Shown: positions 10,316-21,155 of the stretch, in pieces
Position numbering within the stretch: position 1 is the stretch's first letter
Layout: each line of letters begins with the position of its first letter
Assembly: GCF_026967475.1 (NCBI RefSeq)
Contig: NZ_CP114058.1
Location: 2,914,001-2,978,000 of the forward strand
DNA length: 64,000 nucleotides
Origin: Rouxiella chamberiensis
GTDB taxonomy: Bacteria; Pseudomonadota; Gammaproteobacteria; Enterobacterales; Enterobacteriaceae
Reading direction: 5' to 3'
Position numbers and translations under genes: made by a program
Notes under the pieces: generated by a model
Told to the model about the DNA's origin: nothing
Databases searched by the model: none
What the model saw: the letters and a program-made list of their open reading frames with translations, nothing else

Positions 10316-11041
10316 ATGAACCATTACAACGCAATGGACGTGCTCATCGTTGAGGACGAAAGCCACCTCGCCGTGCTGCACCGCGAGTTTATCGAGCAAA
10401 ACTTCAATCTGCGGGTGGTGGGCATCGCGCCTACGCTCGCGCAGGCCAAAAAGCTGCTGGAGCTGTATCAGCCCCGGTTGGTGCTGCTCGACAATTTTCT
10501 TCCGGACGGACAGGGCATCGAGCTTATCAATTCGTCGCTGCTCAAACGCCTCGACTGCTCGGTGATTTTCATCACGGCGGCCAGCGACATGACGACCTGT
10601 AGCCAGGCGATGCGGGCGGGCGCGTTTGACTACATTATCAAACCGGTGTCTTTCCACCGCCTGCAAAGCTCGCTGACGCGGTTTTTGCAGCTGACCCAAA
10701 CGCTGCGACAGGTGAAAAATCTGGATCAGCAGAGTCTCGACAAGCTGTTTAATCTGCCGGGCAGCGAACAGCCGCAGGCCCCGCTCGCCAAGGGCATCGA
10801 GCCGAATACGCTTGAGCTGGTGAGGCAGGTTTTCAGTCTCGAACCCGAGCGCAACTGGTCTGTCGATCAGGTCGTCGAACAGGTGGGCATCAGCAAAACC
10901 ACGGGCCGTCGTTATCTGGAATACTGCGTTGAAACAGGCTTCATTAGCGTGGAGATGCAGTATGGAAATATTGGCCATCCTCGACGCCTGTATCGCAAGG
11001 CATCTTCCCCACTTCATTCCGAAGAATCGGACGCGAAATAG
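10316..11041 (+). CDS. DpiA/CitB-like response regulator
   Basis: About 241 residues. The receiver domain shows the acidic pair in VLIVEDES, phospho-acceptor Asp in LLDNFLPDG, Ser/Thr in FITAAS and Lys in YIIKPVSF. The C-terminal winged helix has ISKTTGRRYLEYC and ends G.PRRLYRK, as in DpiA (TTARRYLEYC, GRPQRIY). It pairs with the upstream CitA/DpiB-like kinase and probably activates the divergent 2HCT carrier gene. The start is uncertain: ATG 10316 or 10334 fit the family; no strong ribosome binding site is visible. Confidence 0.86.
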   Translation: MNHYNAMDVLIVEDESHLAVLHREFIEQNFNLRVVGIAPTLAQAKKLLELYQPRLVLLDNFLPDGQGIELINSSLLKRLDCSVIFITAASDMTTCSQAMRAGAFDYIIKPVSFHRLQSSLTRFLQLTQTLRQVKNLDQQSLDKLFNLPGSEQPQAPLAKGIEPNTLELVRQVFSLEPERNWSVDQVVEQVGISKTTGRRYLEYCVETGFISVEMQYGNIGHPRRLYRKASSPLHSEESDAK

Positions 11042-11561
11042 CGGCGTATTTCCGCCGCTGAAATCCTGTTTCACCGCCCTATTTCCGGCGCTGAAACCCG
11101 TGCTATTTCCGCCCTTTTTCCTTTATTCAATATTAATTATTTCGCGACAGAAGCCATAAAAATTGAAATTAGCGAATATTCTTATTTCACGATTATCTAC
11201 AGTCAAAAAATCTCGCCGGAAGGATTTGATAAAAATACATTAAAAACAACAAATTAAACTGTAAATATTATTTCTTTATTCGTTGTGAAATTCGCTCACC
11301 CTGCACATTATGCGGCAGAAATATTATCTTTATGGCAACACACCGCCTTCTCGCAAATATCCCTTAAAACATAAGGCCTCAGCGCCGAAATTTGACTTAA
11401 TAATCGGACCCCTCCTAAATTTTCGCCTGAATCCTTGAGACTTGTCTCAGATTTCAGCTGTGGTAGGGTATAGGCCGTTCGATATTCCGTTAACAGGAAA
11501 TTTCTATATCATTCATCCAGATAACAGTATGTAAAATACGACCAGGGAAACGAAGAATTGC
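11042..11561 (+). promoter_or_regulatory. proU (proVWXX) promoter region
   Basis: A 520-base AT-rich gap with no gene. A promoter at 11442-11469 (TTGTCT, 16-base spacer, TAGGGT) closely matches the osmoregulated E. coli proU P2 promoter, including the flanking CAGATT...CAG. The long AT-rich stretch before it would suit H-NS silencing, as known for proU; that is inference. No other element was identified. Confidence 0.75.
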
Positions 11562-12761
11562 ATGGCAATTAAAATCGAAGTGAAGAACTTATATAAAGTC
11601 TTTGGCGAGCAGCCCCAGCGGGCTTTCAAGCTAATTGATGCAGGTAAGGGAAAAGAGGAAATATTCGAGAAAACGGGTCTGTCACTTGGCGTGAAGAATG
11701 CCAGTCTGGCCATTGAAGAAGGCGAGATTTTTGTCATCATGGGGCTTTCCGGTTCCGGAAAATCCACCATGGTACGCCTTCTCAATCGTCTGATAGAACC
11801 AACCCGTGGCGAAGTGCTGATTGACGGCGAAGACATCGCCAAGATCTCCGACGCCAAGCTGCGCCAGGTGCGCAGAAGCAAAATCAGCATGGTGTTCCAG
11901 TCTTTTGCCCTGATGCCGCACCTTACGGTACTGAACAACACGGCGTTTGGCATGGAGCTTGCCGGTGTGCCGCTTGCGGAACGCACTGCCAAGGCGCTCG
12001 AGGCACTGCGCCAGGTCAGTCTTGAAAACTATGCCCATTCCTATCCCGATGAACTGTCCGGCGGTATGCGCCAACGCGTAGGTCTTGCCCGCGCGATGGC
12101 CAACAACCCCGACATTCTCCTGATGGACGAAGCCTTCTCCGCACTCGACCCGCTTATCCGTACCGAAATGCAGGATGAGCTGGTGAAATTGCAGTCGAAA
12201 CATCAGCGTACCATCGTGTTTATCTCCCATGACCTCGACGAAGCCATGCGTATCGGCGATCGCATCGCCATTATGCAGGGCGGCGAAGTGGTGCAGGTCG
12301 GCACGCCGGAAGAGATTCTGAATAATCCGGCCAACGACTATGTACGCACCTTCTTCCGTGGCGTGGATATCAGTCAGGTATTCAGTGCCAGGGATATTGC
12401 CCGTCGTCGTCCGGTGACGCTTATCCGCAAGACCCCCGGTTTTGGTCCTCGCGCAGCCCTGAAGCTGCTGGAAGACGAAGATCGCGAATATGGTTATGTC
12501 CTCGAACGTGGTCAGAAATTTATCGGCGTGGTGTCGGCAGATTCCCTGAAACGTGCGCTGCGAGAAAACCTTCCGCTGGACAGTGCCCTGCTGGAATTAC
12601 CGGCACCGGTACCGGCAGACATGCCGCTCAGCGAACTGATTTCTCTGGTCGCCGCCGCACCTTGCGCGGTGCCCGTCGTCTGCGAAGAGAACAACTATAT
12701 CGGTATTATTTCCAAGGCCATGCTGTTGCAGGCACTGGATAAAGAGGGGGCAACAGAATGA
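11562..12761 (+). CDS. proV: ProV, glycine betaine/proline betaine ABC transporter ATPase
   Basis: A 399-residue ATPase (E. coli 400). Walker A is GLSGSGKST at residues 61-69, Q-loop in [10 protein letters not shown], signature LSGGMRQR from 165, Walker B ILLMDE at 185-190 and the switch His in [10 protein letters not shown]. Tandem CBS domains occupy about 280-399 and sense ionic strength in related OpuA/ProU systems. First gene of proVWXX; stop TGA overlaps the proW ATG. It energises uptake of compatible solutes under osmotic stress. Confidence 0.97.
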   Translation: MAIKIEVKNLYKVFGEQPQRAFKLIDAGKGKEEIFEKTGLSLGVKNASLAIEEGEIFVIMGLSGSGKSTMVRLLNRLIEPTRGEVLIDGEDIAKISDAKLRQVRRSKISMVFQSFALMPHLTVLNNTAFGMELAGVPLAERTAKALEALRQVSLENYAHSYPDELSGGMRQRVGLARAMANNPDILLMDEAFSALDPLIRTEMQDELVKLQSKHQRTIVFISHDLDEAMRIGDRIAIMQGGEVVQVGTPEEILNNPANDYVRTFFRGVDISQVFSARDIARRRPVTLIRKTPGFGPRAALKLLEDEDREYGYVLERGQKFIGVVSADSLKRALRENLPLDSALLELPAPVPADMPLSELISLVAAAPCAVPVVCEENNYIGIISKAMLLQALDKEGATE

Positions 12762-13966
12762 CTCAATCCGTAAGCACGACCTTAAACCATTCGCCGGTTA
12801 TCCAGCATGCACAGGCGGCCCAGACCGCAGACGCCGCCAGCGATCCGTGGGGCGCGGGCAGTGCCGATGCCAGCCAGGCACCGACAGAGACTACGCCGAC
12901 GGATGCCGCAAGCGATCCGTGGAGTGCCGACAACAGCGGGGCGACCACGCAAGACGCGGCCACCAGCACACCCGATGCCGCACACCATGCGGCCGCTTCC
13001 AGCAACGACAGCTGGCTCAACGTGGCCCCCGAGCAGCATCAGCATTTCAACATCCTCGATCCTTTCCATAATACGCTGATCCCGCTTGACCGCTGGGTGA
13101 CGGACGGGATCGACTGGCTCGTCGCGCATTTCCGTCCGCTGTTCCAGGGCATTCGTGTACCGGTAGATTTCGTGCTCAGCGGTTTTCAGCATGGTCTCGA
13201 AGCCCTGCCTGCGCCTATCGCCATTCTTATCTTTGCGCTGCTCGCCTGGCAGATGGCCGGTGTCGGCATGGGCGTCACCACGCTGGTGTCGCTGGTCATT
13301 ATCGGCGCGATTGGTGCCTGGTCCCAGGCGATGGTGACCCTGGCGCTGGTGCTGACGTCGCTGTTCTTCTGCGTGCTGATAGGACTCCCGCTCGGCATTT
13401 GGCTGGCGCGCAGCAAAGGAGCGGCGAAGATAATCCGTCCGCTGCTCGATGCCATGCAGACCACCCCGGCGTTTGTCTATCTGGTGCCTATCGTCATGCT
13501 GTTTGGTATCGGTAACGTGCCGGGCGTGGTGGTGACCATCATCTTTGCCCTGCCGCCTATCGTGCGTCTGACCATTCTCGGCATCAATCAGGTGCCGGAA
13601 GACTTGATTGAAGCGGCGGAATCCTTTGGTTCCAGCCCGCGTCAGATGCTGTTCAAGGTGCAGTTGCCGCTCGCGATGCCGACCATCATGGCCGGGATCA
13701 ACCAGACGCTGATGCTGGCGCTGTCGATGGTGGTTATCGCCTCGATGATAGCCGTCGGCGGTCTGGGTCAGATGGTGCTGCGCGGGATTGGTCGTCTGGA
13801 CATGGGTCTGGCGTCCATCGGCGGGGTCGGGATCGTGATTCTGGCGATTATCCTCGACCGCCTGACGCAGGCGCTGGGCCGCGATCGCCGCAGCAAAGGC
13901 GTTCACCGCTGGTATGCCCACGGCCCTATCGGCCTGTTAACCAAACCTTTTGTCAAAAAAGCTTGA
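12758..13966 (+). CDS. proW: ProW, glycine betaine/proline betaine permease
   Basis: A 402-residue inner-membrane permease, about 48 residues longer than E. coli ProW (354). The extra length is all in the N-terminal tail (residues 1-90), which is rich in A/S/T/D and carries two copies of the pattern DAASDPW(G/S)A before the conserved [19 protein letters not shown]. Membrane helices and the EAA-type cytoplasmic loop ([20 protein letters not shown]) follow and are almost identical to E. coli. ATG overlaps the proV stop by 4 bases. Confidence 0.96.
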   Translation: MTQSVSTTLNHSPVIQHAQAAQTADAASDPWGAGSADASQAPTETTPTDAASDPWSADNSGATTQDAATSTPDAAHHAAASSNDSWLNVAPEQHQHFNILDPFHNTLIPLDRWVTDGIDWLVAHFRPLFQGIRVPVDFVLSGFQHGLEALPAPIAILIFALLAWQMAGVGMGVTTLVSLVIIGAIGAWSQAMVTLALVLTSLFFCVLIGLPLGIWLARSKGAAKIIRPLLDAMQTTPAFVYLVPIVMLFGIGNVPGVVVTIIFALPPIVRLTILGINQVPEDLIEAAESFGSSPRQMLFKVQLPLAMPTIMAGINQTLMLALSMVVIASMIAVGGLGQMVLRGIGRLDMGLASIGGVGIVILAIILDRLTQALGRDRRSKGVHRWYAHGPIGLLTKPFVKKA

Positions 13967-13977
13967 GGATAACCGCG

Positions 13978-15000
13978 ATGACTCACCAGAAAACATTTCG
14001 TCACCTTGGCCTGCTTGCGCTGTCGTTGGGCGCATTGGCGGGCACACAGGCTACAGCGGCCACCCTTCCGGGCAAAGGCGTTGTCGTCAAACCGCTGCAA
14101 AGTACGCTGGCGGAAGAGTCCTTCCAGACCGAACTGGTCAACCGCGCCCTGCAAAAGCTCGGCTACGACGTGCAGCAGACCAGCGAAGTCGACTACAACG
14201 TCGCGTACACCACCATTGCCAGCGGCGATGGAACCTATCTGGCAGTGAACTGGGATCCCTTGCAGACCGACATGTTCAACGCGGCCGGGGGTAACGACAA
14301 GTTTTATCGTCAGGGCACCTTTATCAGCGGCGCGGCGCAAGGTTATGTGATCGACAAGAAAACCGCCGACAAGTATCACATCCATGACTTGTCGCAGTTG
14401 AAAGATCCCAAGCTCGCCAGACTGTTCGACGCCAACGGCGACGGCAAGGCCGATATGGTCGGCTGTGAGCCGGGTTGGGGCTGCGCGCAGGTCATCGACG
14501 CGCAAATCAGCGCCTATGGCCTCAGCAACACGGTGCAGCAAAACTCCGGCAACTATGCGGCGATCATGGCCGACACGCTTTCCCGCTATCAGCAGGGTAA
14601 ACCGGTGCTGTATTACACCTGGACGCCTTACTGGGTCAGCAATGTAATGAAACCGGGTAAAGATGTGGTCTGGCTGACGGTTCCTTTCTCGGCCAACGCC
14701 GGTTCGCAGAAAGGCCTCGATACCACGCTGAAAAACGGCAAAAACTACGGCTTCCCGGTCAATAACGAACACATCGTTGCCAACAAGCAGTGGGCCGCGG
14801 CCAATCCAGCCGCCGCCAGGCTGTTCGCTATCATGAAATTGCCGCTCGCCGACGTCAATGCCCAGAACCTGAGCATGCACAACGGTAAATCTTCGGCAGA
14901 AGATATTCAGGCGCAGGTCGATGGCTGGATCAAGGCGCATCAGGCGACCTTCGATGGCTGGATTGCCACCGCCACTGCCGCCGCTAAAAATAATAATTAA
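13978..15000 (+). CDS. proX: ProX-like glycine betaine-binding protein, first copy
   Basis: A 340-residue periplasmic substrate-binding protein with a Sec signal peptide (cleavage near [10 protein letters not shown]). Tryptophans that form the betaine box in E. coli ProX are in [18 protein letters not shown] and [11 protein letters not shown]. It follows proW by 11 bases with GAGGAT before ATG 13978. A second, clearly related gene follows after 8 bases. Confidence 0.94.
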   Translation: MTHQKTFRHLGLLALSLGALAGTQATAATLPGKGVVVKPLQSTLAEESFQTELVNRALQKLGYDVQQTSEVDYNVAYTTIASGDGTYLAVNWDPLQTDMFNAAGGNDKFYRQGTFISGAAQGYVIDKKTADKYHIHDLSQLKDPKLARLFDANGDGKADMVGCEPGWGCAQVIDAQISAYGLSNTVQQNSGNYAAIMADTLSRYQQGKPVLYYTWTPYWVSNVMKPGKDVVWLTVPFSANAGSQKGLDTTLKNGKNYGFPVNNEHIVANKQWAAANPAAARLFAIMKLPLADVNAQNLSMHNGKSSAEDIQAQVDGWIKAHQATFDGWIATATAAAKNNN

Positions 15001-15008
15001 GGATAATA

Positions 15009-16004
15009 ATGATGAAACATTCGATTCTGGCACTCGCTGCCCTTTCTACCTTTGGCCTGAGTTCCGTTTACGCCGCCGACCTGCCGGGTAAAGGCGTCAC
15101 GGTCACGCCGATTCAGAGCACCATCAGCGAAGAGGCGTTCCAGACCATCCTCGTCGACAAGGCGCTCGAGAAACTCGGTTACACCGTTCAGCCGATTCGC
15201 GAAGTCGATTACAACGTCGGCTATACCACCATTGCCGAAGGCGATGGCACCTTTATGGCCGCCAACTGGGCGCCGCTGCACGACGACATGTACAATGCCG
15301 CCGGGGGCAGCAAGACCTTTTACCGTCAGGGCACCTATGTCACCGGTGCGGCACAGGGTTATCTCATCGACAAGAAAACCGCCCAGCAGTACCACATCAC
15401 CAATATCGAGCAGTTGAAGGATCCCAAAATCGCCAGGCTGTTCGACACCAACAGCGACGGCAAGGCCGACCTGACAGGCTGTGCGCCGGGCTGGGGATGT
15501 GAAACTGTGATCAATGCGCAGGTCAAGGCATACGGATTGACCGACACCGTGCAGCACAATCAGGGCAACTATTCGGCGATGATCGCCGACACCATGACCC
15601 GCTATAAAGAAGGCAAACCGATTCTGTATTACACCTGGACGCCTTACTGGGTCAGCAACGTGCTGGTGCCGGGTAAGGATACCGTGTGGTTGCAGGTGCC
15701 ATTCTCGGTAGTGCCGGGCAATGAAAAGGGCGACACCAAACTGCCTAACGGCAAAAACTACGGATTCCCGGTGAATACCATGCACATTGTGGCGAACGCC
15801 AAGTGGGCGCAGGCCAATCCGGCCGCGGCCAGGCTGTTTGCCATCATGAAACTGCCGCTGGCGGACATCAATGCGCAGAACGCCGCGATGCATGCCGGTC
15901 AAAGTTCCGAAGCGGATATCGAAGCGCAGACCAACGGCTGGATCAAGGCACATCAGGCGACCTTCGATGGCTGGATCAAAGAGGCCGCCGCCGCCGCGAA
16001 ATAA
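15009..16004 (+). CDS. proX: ProX-like glycine betaine-binding protein, second copy
   Basis: A 331-residue paralogue of the preceding gene with its own signal peptide ([27 protein letters not shown]). The same substrate-box tryptophans ([29 protein letters not shown]) and most surrounding residues are kept, so both copies look functional. The two differ mainly in the signal peptide, surface positions and a few-residue deletion around [12 protein letters not shown]. Its length is closer to E. coli ProX (330), so this may be the ancestral copy. Confidence 0.94.
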   Translation: MMKHSILALAALSTFGLSSVYAADLPGKGVTVTPIQSTISEEAFQTILVDKALEKLGYTVQPIREVDYNVGYTTIAEGDGTFMAANWAPLHDDMYNAAGGSKTFYRQGTYVTGAAQGYLIDKKTAQQYHITNIEQLKDPKIARLFDTNSDGKADLTGCAPGWGCETVINAQVKAYGLTDTVQHNQGNYSAMIADTMTRYKEGKPILYYTWTPYWVSNVLVPGKDTVWLQVPFSVVPGNEKGDTKLPNGKNYGFPVNTMHIVANAKWAQANPAAARLFAIMKLPLADINAQNAAMHAGQSSEADIEAQTNGWIKAHQATFDGWIKEAAAAAK

Positions 16005-16033
16005 ACTCGGCAAGGCAGAAGATAAATACGCAG

Positions 16034-16061
16034 GGCACGGAATAAACGCCGTGCCTTTTTT
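16034..16061 (+). terminator. Terminator of proVWXX
   Basis: Seven-base stem GGCACGG/CCGTGCC (16034-16040 with 16049-16055) followed by six T. Confidence 0.88.
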
Positions 16062-16187
16062 CTGCCCGTTTTCCACGCCTTATAACCAGACCCATGCTTT
16101 TCGGGGTAATTATCAATTGGTTTATTAGTTTTAACTGAAGGATACTGTGGGGCAGTAACCTCCGCCCTACTCTTTTAATTAAACAAA

Positions 16188-17399
16188 ATGAATCCTATGA
16201 CAACCTCATTCCACTCCCCTGCTTCGAAAAACCAGACGGTATTGAGCCCGGGCCTTATCCTGCTGATGGCCGTAGCCACCGGTTTGGCGGCGGCCAGCAA
16301 CTATTATGCTCAACCCCTGCTGGAAACCATCGCCCGCGCCTTTCATCTTTCCGTCAATCAGGCCGGTTTTATCGTCACTACCGCCCAGCTTGGCTACGCC
16401 TTCGGATTACTGTTCCTGGTGCCGCTCGGCGATATGTTTGAACGCCGCGCCATGATTGTAGTGATGACCCTGCTTGCCGCCGCCGGATTGCTTATCACCG
16501 CCAATGCCACCTCGATAACCCTGATGCTGGTCGGTACGGCGCTGACCGGATTGTTCTCCGTGGTCGCGCAGGTGCTGGTGCCGTTGGCCGCCACGCTCGC
16601 CGAACCGGCACGACGCGGGAAAATCGTCGGCATGATCATGTCGGGGCTGCTGCTTGGGATCCTGCTTGCCCGCACCGTAGCCGGACTGCTGGCCTCGCTC
16701 GGCGGCTGGCGCACCGTTTACTGGGTCGCGAGCGTGCTGATGGTAATAATGGCGCTGGTCCTGTGGCGCAAGCTGCCGCGCCACAAGCAGGAGACGCACC
16801 TTAACTACCTCCAGCTGATGAAATCGATATTTACCCTGTTCTTCTTCACGCCCGTTTTGCGCACCCGCGCATTGATCGGCATGTTTATTTTTGCCAACTT
16901 TTCGGCGCTGTGGACATCCATGGCCTTCCTGCTGGCAGGCCCGAACTATGGCTATTCCGAGGGCGTGATCGGGCTGTTTGGTCTGGTCGGCGCGGCCGGT
17001 GCGCTGGCGGCAACCCGTGCCGGCCATCTGGCGGATAAAGGCAAAGCCAAGCTGACCACGACCTGGGGACTGATTTTACTGCTGCTGTCCTGGATTGCGG
17101 TCGCCTACGGCGCACATGCCATTCTTTCGCTGATTGTCGGCATTATCGTGCTCGACCTCTGCGTGCAGGGCGTGCATATCACCAATCAGAGCGTGATTTA
17201 TAAATCGATGCCCGAAGCGCGTAATCGCCTCACTGCGGGTTACATGACCAGCTATTTCATCGGTGGCGCGGTAGGGTCGCTGGTTTCCGCCTCGGCGTTT
17301 CAGCTGGCAGGCTGGTATGGCGTGTGCGGCGCGGGCGCGCTGTTCTGCGTCATCAACCTGCTGGTCTGGTCGCTGGGCCATAAGCATAAGATAAGCTAA
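16188..17399 (+). CDS. YgaY-like MFS transporter
   Basis: A 403-residue, 12-helix major facilitator protein with motif A-like LGDMFERR between helices 2 and 3. The start region (GLAAASNYYAQPLLETIA) is typical of the YgaY/YdhP-like exporter group. In E. coli the gene at this spot, downstream of proX, is the decayed ygaX/ygaY; here the frame is intact. Substrate unknown. ATG 16188 or 16197 could be the start. Confidence 0.78.
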   Translation: MNPMTTSFHSPASKNQTVLSPGLILLMAVATGLAAASNYYAQPLLETIARAFHLSVNQAGFIVTTAQLGYAFGLLFLVPLGDMFERRAMIVVMTLLAAAGLLITANATSITLMLVGTALTGLFSVVAQVLVPLAATLAEPARRGKIVGMIMSGLLLGILLARTVAGLLASLGGWRTVYWVASVLMVIMALVLWRKLPRHKQETHLNYLQLMKSIFTLFFFTPVLRTRALIGMFIFANFSALWTSMAFLLAGPNYGYSEGVIGLFGLVGAAGALAATRAGHLADKGKAKLTTTWGLILLLLSWIAVAYGAHAILSLIVGIIVLDLCVQGVHITNQSVIYKSMPEARNRLTAGYMTSYFIGGAVGSLVSASAFQLAGWYGVCGAGALFCVINLLVWSLGHKHKIS

Positions 17400-17935
17400 C
17401 GTTATTTAGCGAGAGGCGTGATCATCACGCCTCTGATTAGCCTGCGTATAGTTAATGGTGAAATTTTTTTGAACCAAAGGGTATAAAGACTACTAACAGT
17501 CTGATATTATTTTTTTAATAAATTATACGCTAACGAAACATCTTGATTTTATTTAGCAATAAATTCCCTATGCACAGTGACACAGCCCCTGAAAATGCTT
17601 CGACGCCCGTTGCTTTCTACTTTGCAGCGCGTGTTTCTGACGGCCGGTCGAACGCGTTCGGCGTTCTGCCCGATGCGTTGGCCTGCGGGTCAGGCGCGGT
17701 GAAACGTGCGTTGTTCTTACCCTCGGGCTGCCCGATGCCGCTTTCCAGCGCAATCGATTGTCCTGCCTCTCTTTTTATCCAAAGCGGGTAATTACCTCTT
17801 TGTAAAAGCTATAAAATTCATCCTACCCAGCCGTTTTAAGACCACACGAATAGCTAACTATTTACGGGCTTATAACATTGATATTATTAATTACAATAGT
17901 TACTATCTCAAACGTAACTAATGAGGTTTCTTACG
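17400..17935. other. Gene-poor gap between the YgaY-like gene and mprA
   Basis: In E. coli ygaZ and ygaH (valine exporter) lie here; neither is detectable. The gap is AT-rich except for a GC-rich block at about 17575-17790. That block holds an 82-codon open frame (17543-17791, +) with no recognisable homology, no ribosome binding site and unconvincing composition. 17400-17440 contains an inverted repeat (GAGGCGTGAT/ATCACGCCTC) that may terminate the upstream gene. The AT-rich end at 17790-17930 should carry the mprA promoter. Confidence 0.5.
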
Positions 17936-18451
17936 ATGGAAAGTTCATTCGCTCCTATTGAACACATGTTGAATTTTCGCGCTAAAAAGCAGAAAGATTT
18001 TCCTTATCAGGAAATCCTGCTGACTCGCCTGTGCATGCACATGCACGGCAAGTTGCTGGAAAATAGAAACAAGATGCTGAAAGCGCAGGGGATCAACGAA
18101 ACGCTGTTCATGGCGCTGATCACGCTGGATGCACGGGAATCGCACAGCATTCAACCTTCGGAATTGAGTGCTGCGCTCGGGTCGTCACGTACCAACGCGA
18201 CCCGCATTGCCGATGAGTTGGAAAAGCGCGGATGGATTGAACGACGTGAGAGCGATAATGACCGCCGCTGCCTGCATTTGCATTTGACCGCAGACGGCGA
18301 GGCCTTTATCCAGAAGCTGTTGCCACCTCAACACAAAAGTTTGCATTTCCTCTGGTCTACCCTTGACGTCGAAGAGCAACAGCAATTGGAAGCCTTGACG
18401 CGCAAGTTGTTGACCCGCCTTGATCAGATGGATGCAGGCTCGACTTCATAA
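17936..18451 (+). CDS. mprA: MprA (EmrR), MarR-family repressor of emrAB
   Basis: A 171-residue winged-helix regulator nearly identical through its core to E. coli Mpr[58 protein letters not shown] and the wing [14 protein letters not shown]. It represses the emr efflux operon and is released by uncouplers and phenolic drugs. ATG 17936 ([12 protein letters not shown]) matches the family start and has TGAGG upstream. 26 bases separate it from the outer-membrane factor gene, suggesting one transcript. Confidence 0.95.
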   Translation: MESSFAPIEHMLNFRAKKQKDFPYQEILLTRLCMHMHGKLLENRNKMLKAQGINETLFMALITLDARESHSIQPSELSAALGSSRTNATRIADELEKRGWIERRESDNDRRCLHLHLTADGEAFIQKLLPPQHKSLHFLWSTLDVEEQQQLEALTRKLLTRLDQMDAGSTS

Positions 18452-18477
18452 CCGAGTACTTGTTCAGGTAATTATCC

Positions 18478-19932
18478 ATGTCCCTTCCCGTCAGCTGGAG
18501 ATGTACGCCGCTGGTTCGTCGTGTTGTTGCTGGCAGGTTGCGCCTCCAGCAACAATATCGCGCCCCAGTCCACGCTGCTGAACACCCGGCAGCTTGGTAT
18601 GACCGCGCAGAAAGTCAGCTCGCTCGAGATAAGCCCCCAGTGGTGGCGCAGCTTGCAGGATCCGCAACTCGACAGCCTCATGACCCGTACCTTGCAAAAT
18701 TCGCCCTCCTTGCGACAGGCGGCGGCGCGAGTGCGTGAGGCTCAAAGTGTGGCCGGTGAAGCCAATGCCGCCAACGGCCCGTATCTTGATCTCAATGCAT
18801 CGAGTAATCGGCAGAAGCTTTCCCAGAATACCTACCAGCCGTTTCTCGGCGGTTATCCTGCGAATCCGCTTTATGAAACTACCAACAATCTTGGCCTGAA
18901 CCTCAGCTACGAGTTTGACTGGTGGGGTAAATACCGTAATCAGGTGAATGCGGCCAATGCGCAGGTCGATTCCGCGCGCGCCGAACAGGCTCAGGCGGCG
19001 CTGTCGCTTTCCAGTTCGGTGGTCGCAACCTATTACCAGTTGCAGTCCAGTTATGCCGTGCAGAAAGTGTTGCAGCAGGAAGTCGACAACAACCAGCGTT
19101 TGGCCGATTTGCGCAAGGCGCAGTATCAGGCGGGTGTGTACGGGGTGGATATTCCGCAGCAAACCCAGGCGCAGGCAGACAGCGCCAAGCAGCAGATAAT
19201 CGAATTGCAGGCGCAGATTGAGCAGCAGAAACATCAGCTTGCCGCGTTGGCGGGTCAGGGTCCCGATGCCATGAACGGCCTGCATCCGGTCGCGTTGCCC
19301 GGCGACGACCTGTTGGCGCCCAAAGGCGCACTGACGCTAGATTTACTGGGTAAACGTCCGGATATCGTGGCGCAGCGTGAACTGGTCGAATCCTATTCCC
19401 AGCGCATTGCCGCCGCGAAAAAGAGTTCTACCCGAGTCTGTCGATCAGCGCGTTTGCGGGTCTGAGCACCATCAATTACGGCAATACCAGCCCGAATCTG
19501 CTCGAAGCGGCCAGTCAGGCCTGGAACATTGCCCCCGCCATCTCATTGCCTATTTTCCACGCGGGCGCGTTGCGCAGCAAGCTGGGGGAAGAGTCGGCGC
19601 TGTATGATCAGTCCGTCGAGTCCTACAACCAGACGCTGCTCAATGCGATTCAACAAACGGCCGATGCCATTACGCTCCAGAAAAGCTCTGCCCAGCAGTT
19701 GCAGCAGTCTCAATCTGCCGAAAAATCCTTGCAGGAAGTCTATCGCGTCGCCAATGCGCGCTACTCCGCAGGCACTATCGGACGTGATCAGTTGCTCACA
19801 AGCCAGGCGGCGCTGTTACAGCAGCAGCAGGCGGCACTGACAGCAGCCAGCAATGTTCTGCAGGCAAAAATCGGTTTGATTCGGGCGTTGGGCGGCGGTT
19901 ATCAAGCCCCGACGGCGAACGGCAAAGCATAA
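18478..19932 (+). pseudogene. Outer-membrane efflux lipoprotein (NodT/OMF family) of the emr cluster, two frameshifts
   Basis: After two single-base corrections this encodes a 484-residue RND/MFS-type outer-membrane factor. Correction 1: removing one G from GGTTC at 18513-18517 joins ATG 18478 to the lipoprotein signal MSLPVSWRCTPLFVVLLLAGC (LAGC lipobox). Correction 2: adding one base near A5 at 18-22 of 19400 (19418-19422) restores AAKKEFYPSLS, typical of OMFs. OMF repeats such as SYEFDWWGKYRN and FHAGALRSKLGEE are present. As written it is read in three pieces. It sits between mprA and emrA, so it probably completes an EmrAB tripartite pump that uses TolC in E. coli. The indels look like sequence errors. 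Confidence 0.82.
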
Positions 19933-19958
19933 TAACAAGACTCAGCGTGGAGAAAATC

Positions 19959-21138
19959 ATGAGCGCAAACGCGGAAGTACAACAACCTACCCCGCCACCG
20001 GCCAGCAGCAAAAAACGCTCGCGGAAAGTGGCGTTGCTGGTTCTGACCGGCATTTTTATCATTATTGGCATTGCCTATCTGATCTACTGGTTTCTGGTGC
20101 TGCGTCACTTCCAGGAAACCGATGACGCCTATGTGGCGGGCAATCAGGTGCAGGTGATGGCGCAGGTGTCGGGCAGCGTGACCGCCGTCAATTTCGACAG
20201 CACGGATTTCGTCAAGAAAGGCGATACGCTGGTGGTTCTCGATCCTACCGATGCCGAACAGGCGTTCGAGCGCGCCAAAACGGCGCTGGCGAACAGCGTG
20301 CGTCAAACACATCAGATGGTGATTAACAGCAAACAGTATCAGGCCAACGTGGCGCTGCGTCAGACCCAGCTGAATCAGGTGCAGGCCGATCTCAAACGCC
20401 GCGTGATCCTCGGCAAGGTCGATGCCATCGGACGTGAAGATCTGCAACACGCGCATGATGCGGTCGACAGCGCCAAGGCCCAGCTCGACGTCGCCGTACA
20501 GCAGCTCAACGCCAATCAGGCCATGGTGCTGAATACGCCGGTAGCCCGGCAGCCGCAGGTGCTTCAGGCCGCCGCACAGGTTCGTGATGCCTGGCTTTCG
20601 CTGCAACGGACGAAAATCGTCAGCCCTATCGATGGCTATGTATCGCGCCGCAGCGTGCAGGTCGGTCAGCAGATAAACCCGGCCGTGGCGCTGATGGCCG
20701 TCGGTTCCGGCAGATCGCATCTGGGTCGATGCCAACTTCAAGGAGACGCAGCTCGCCAACATGCGTATCGGCCAACCGGCGACCGTAGTCAGTGATATCT
20801 ACGGCGATGACATTGTCTATCACGGCAAAGTGGTCGGCATGGACATGGGCACCGGCGGCGCTTTCTCGCTACTGCCTGCGCAGAATGCCACGGGTAACTG
20901 GATCAAGGTCGTGCAGCGCCTGCCGGTGCGTATCGAGCTGGACAGCAACGAAGTGAAACAGCATCCGCTGCGTATCGGCCTGTCCACGCTTGTCAAAGTC
21001 GATACCCAGAACCTCGACGGCCTGATTCTGGCCGACAAGGTGCGTTCCGAGCCGCTGTACCAGTCGTCGGCCCTGACGCTGAATCTGGCGCCGGTCGATG
21101 CCATCATCAATGACGTGATTCACGCCAATGCGGGCTAA
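19959..21138 (+). pseudogene. emrA: EmrA membrane-fusion protein, frameshifted
   Basis: Periplasmic adaptor linking EmrB to an outer-membrane channel. An N-terminal membrane helix (about residues 27-50) is followed by RHFQETDDAYVAGNQVQV, the lipoyl half-motif, a coiled-coil hairpin (about 95-215) and the second lipoyl half (SPIDGYVSRR). One extra base in GGTTC at 20703-20707 shifts the frame; dropping a G gives LMAVVPADRIWVDANFKE and continues to the stop at 21138, for 392 residues (E. coli 390). GTGGAGA precedes ATG 19959. 17 bases to emrB. Confidence 0.9.
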
Positions 21139-21155
21139 GTGCTTCGGAGGTCATC

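Noticed and set aside
12758..13000. ProW tail as a frameshift artefact
   Set aside because: The frame is continuous from an ATG overlapping proV into the conserved domain, and the E. coli tail has a shorter stretch of the same composition.
12782..13921. 379-codon open frame antisense to proW
   Set aside because: Shadow frame with low-complexity His/Arg/Gln content; proW on the other strand is certain.
17543..17791. 82-codon open frame between the YgaY-like gene and mprA
   Set aside because: No ribosome binding site and no recognisable family; kept only as a note on the gap.
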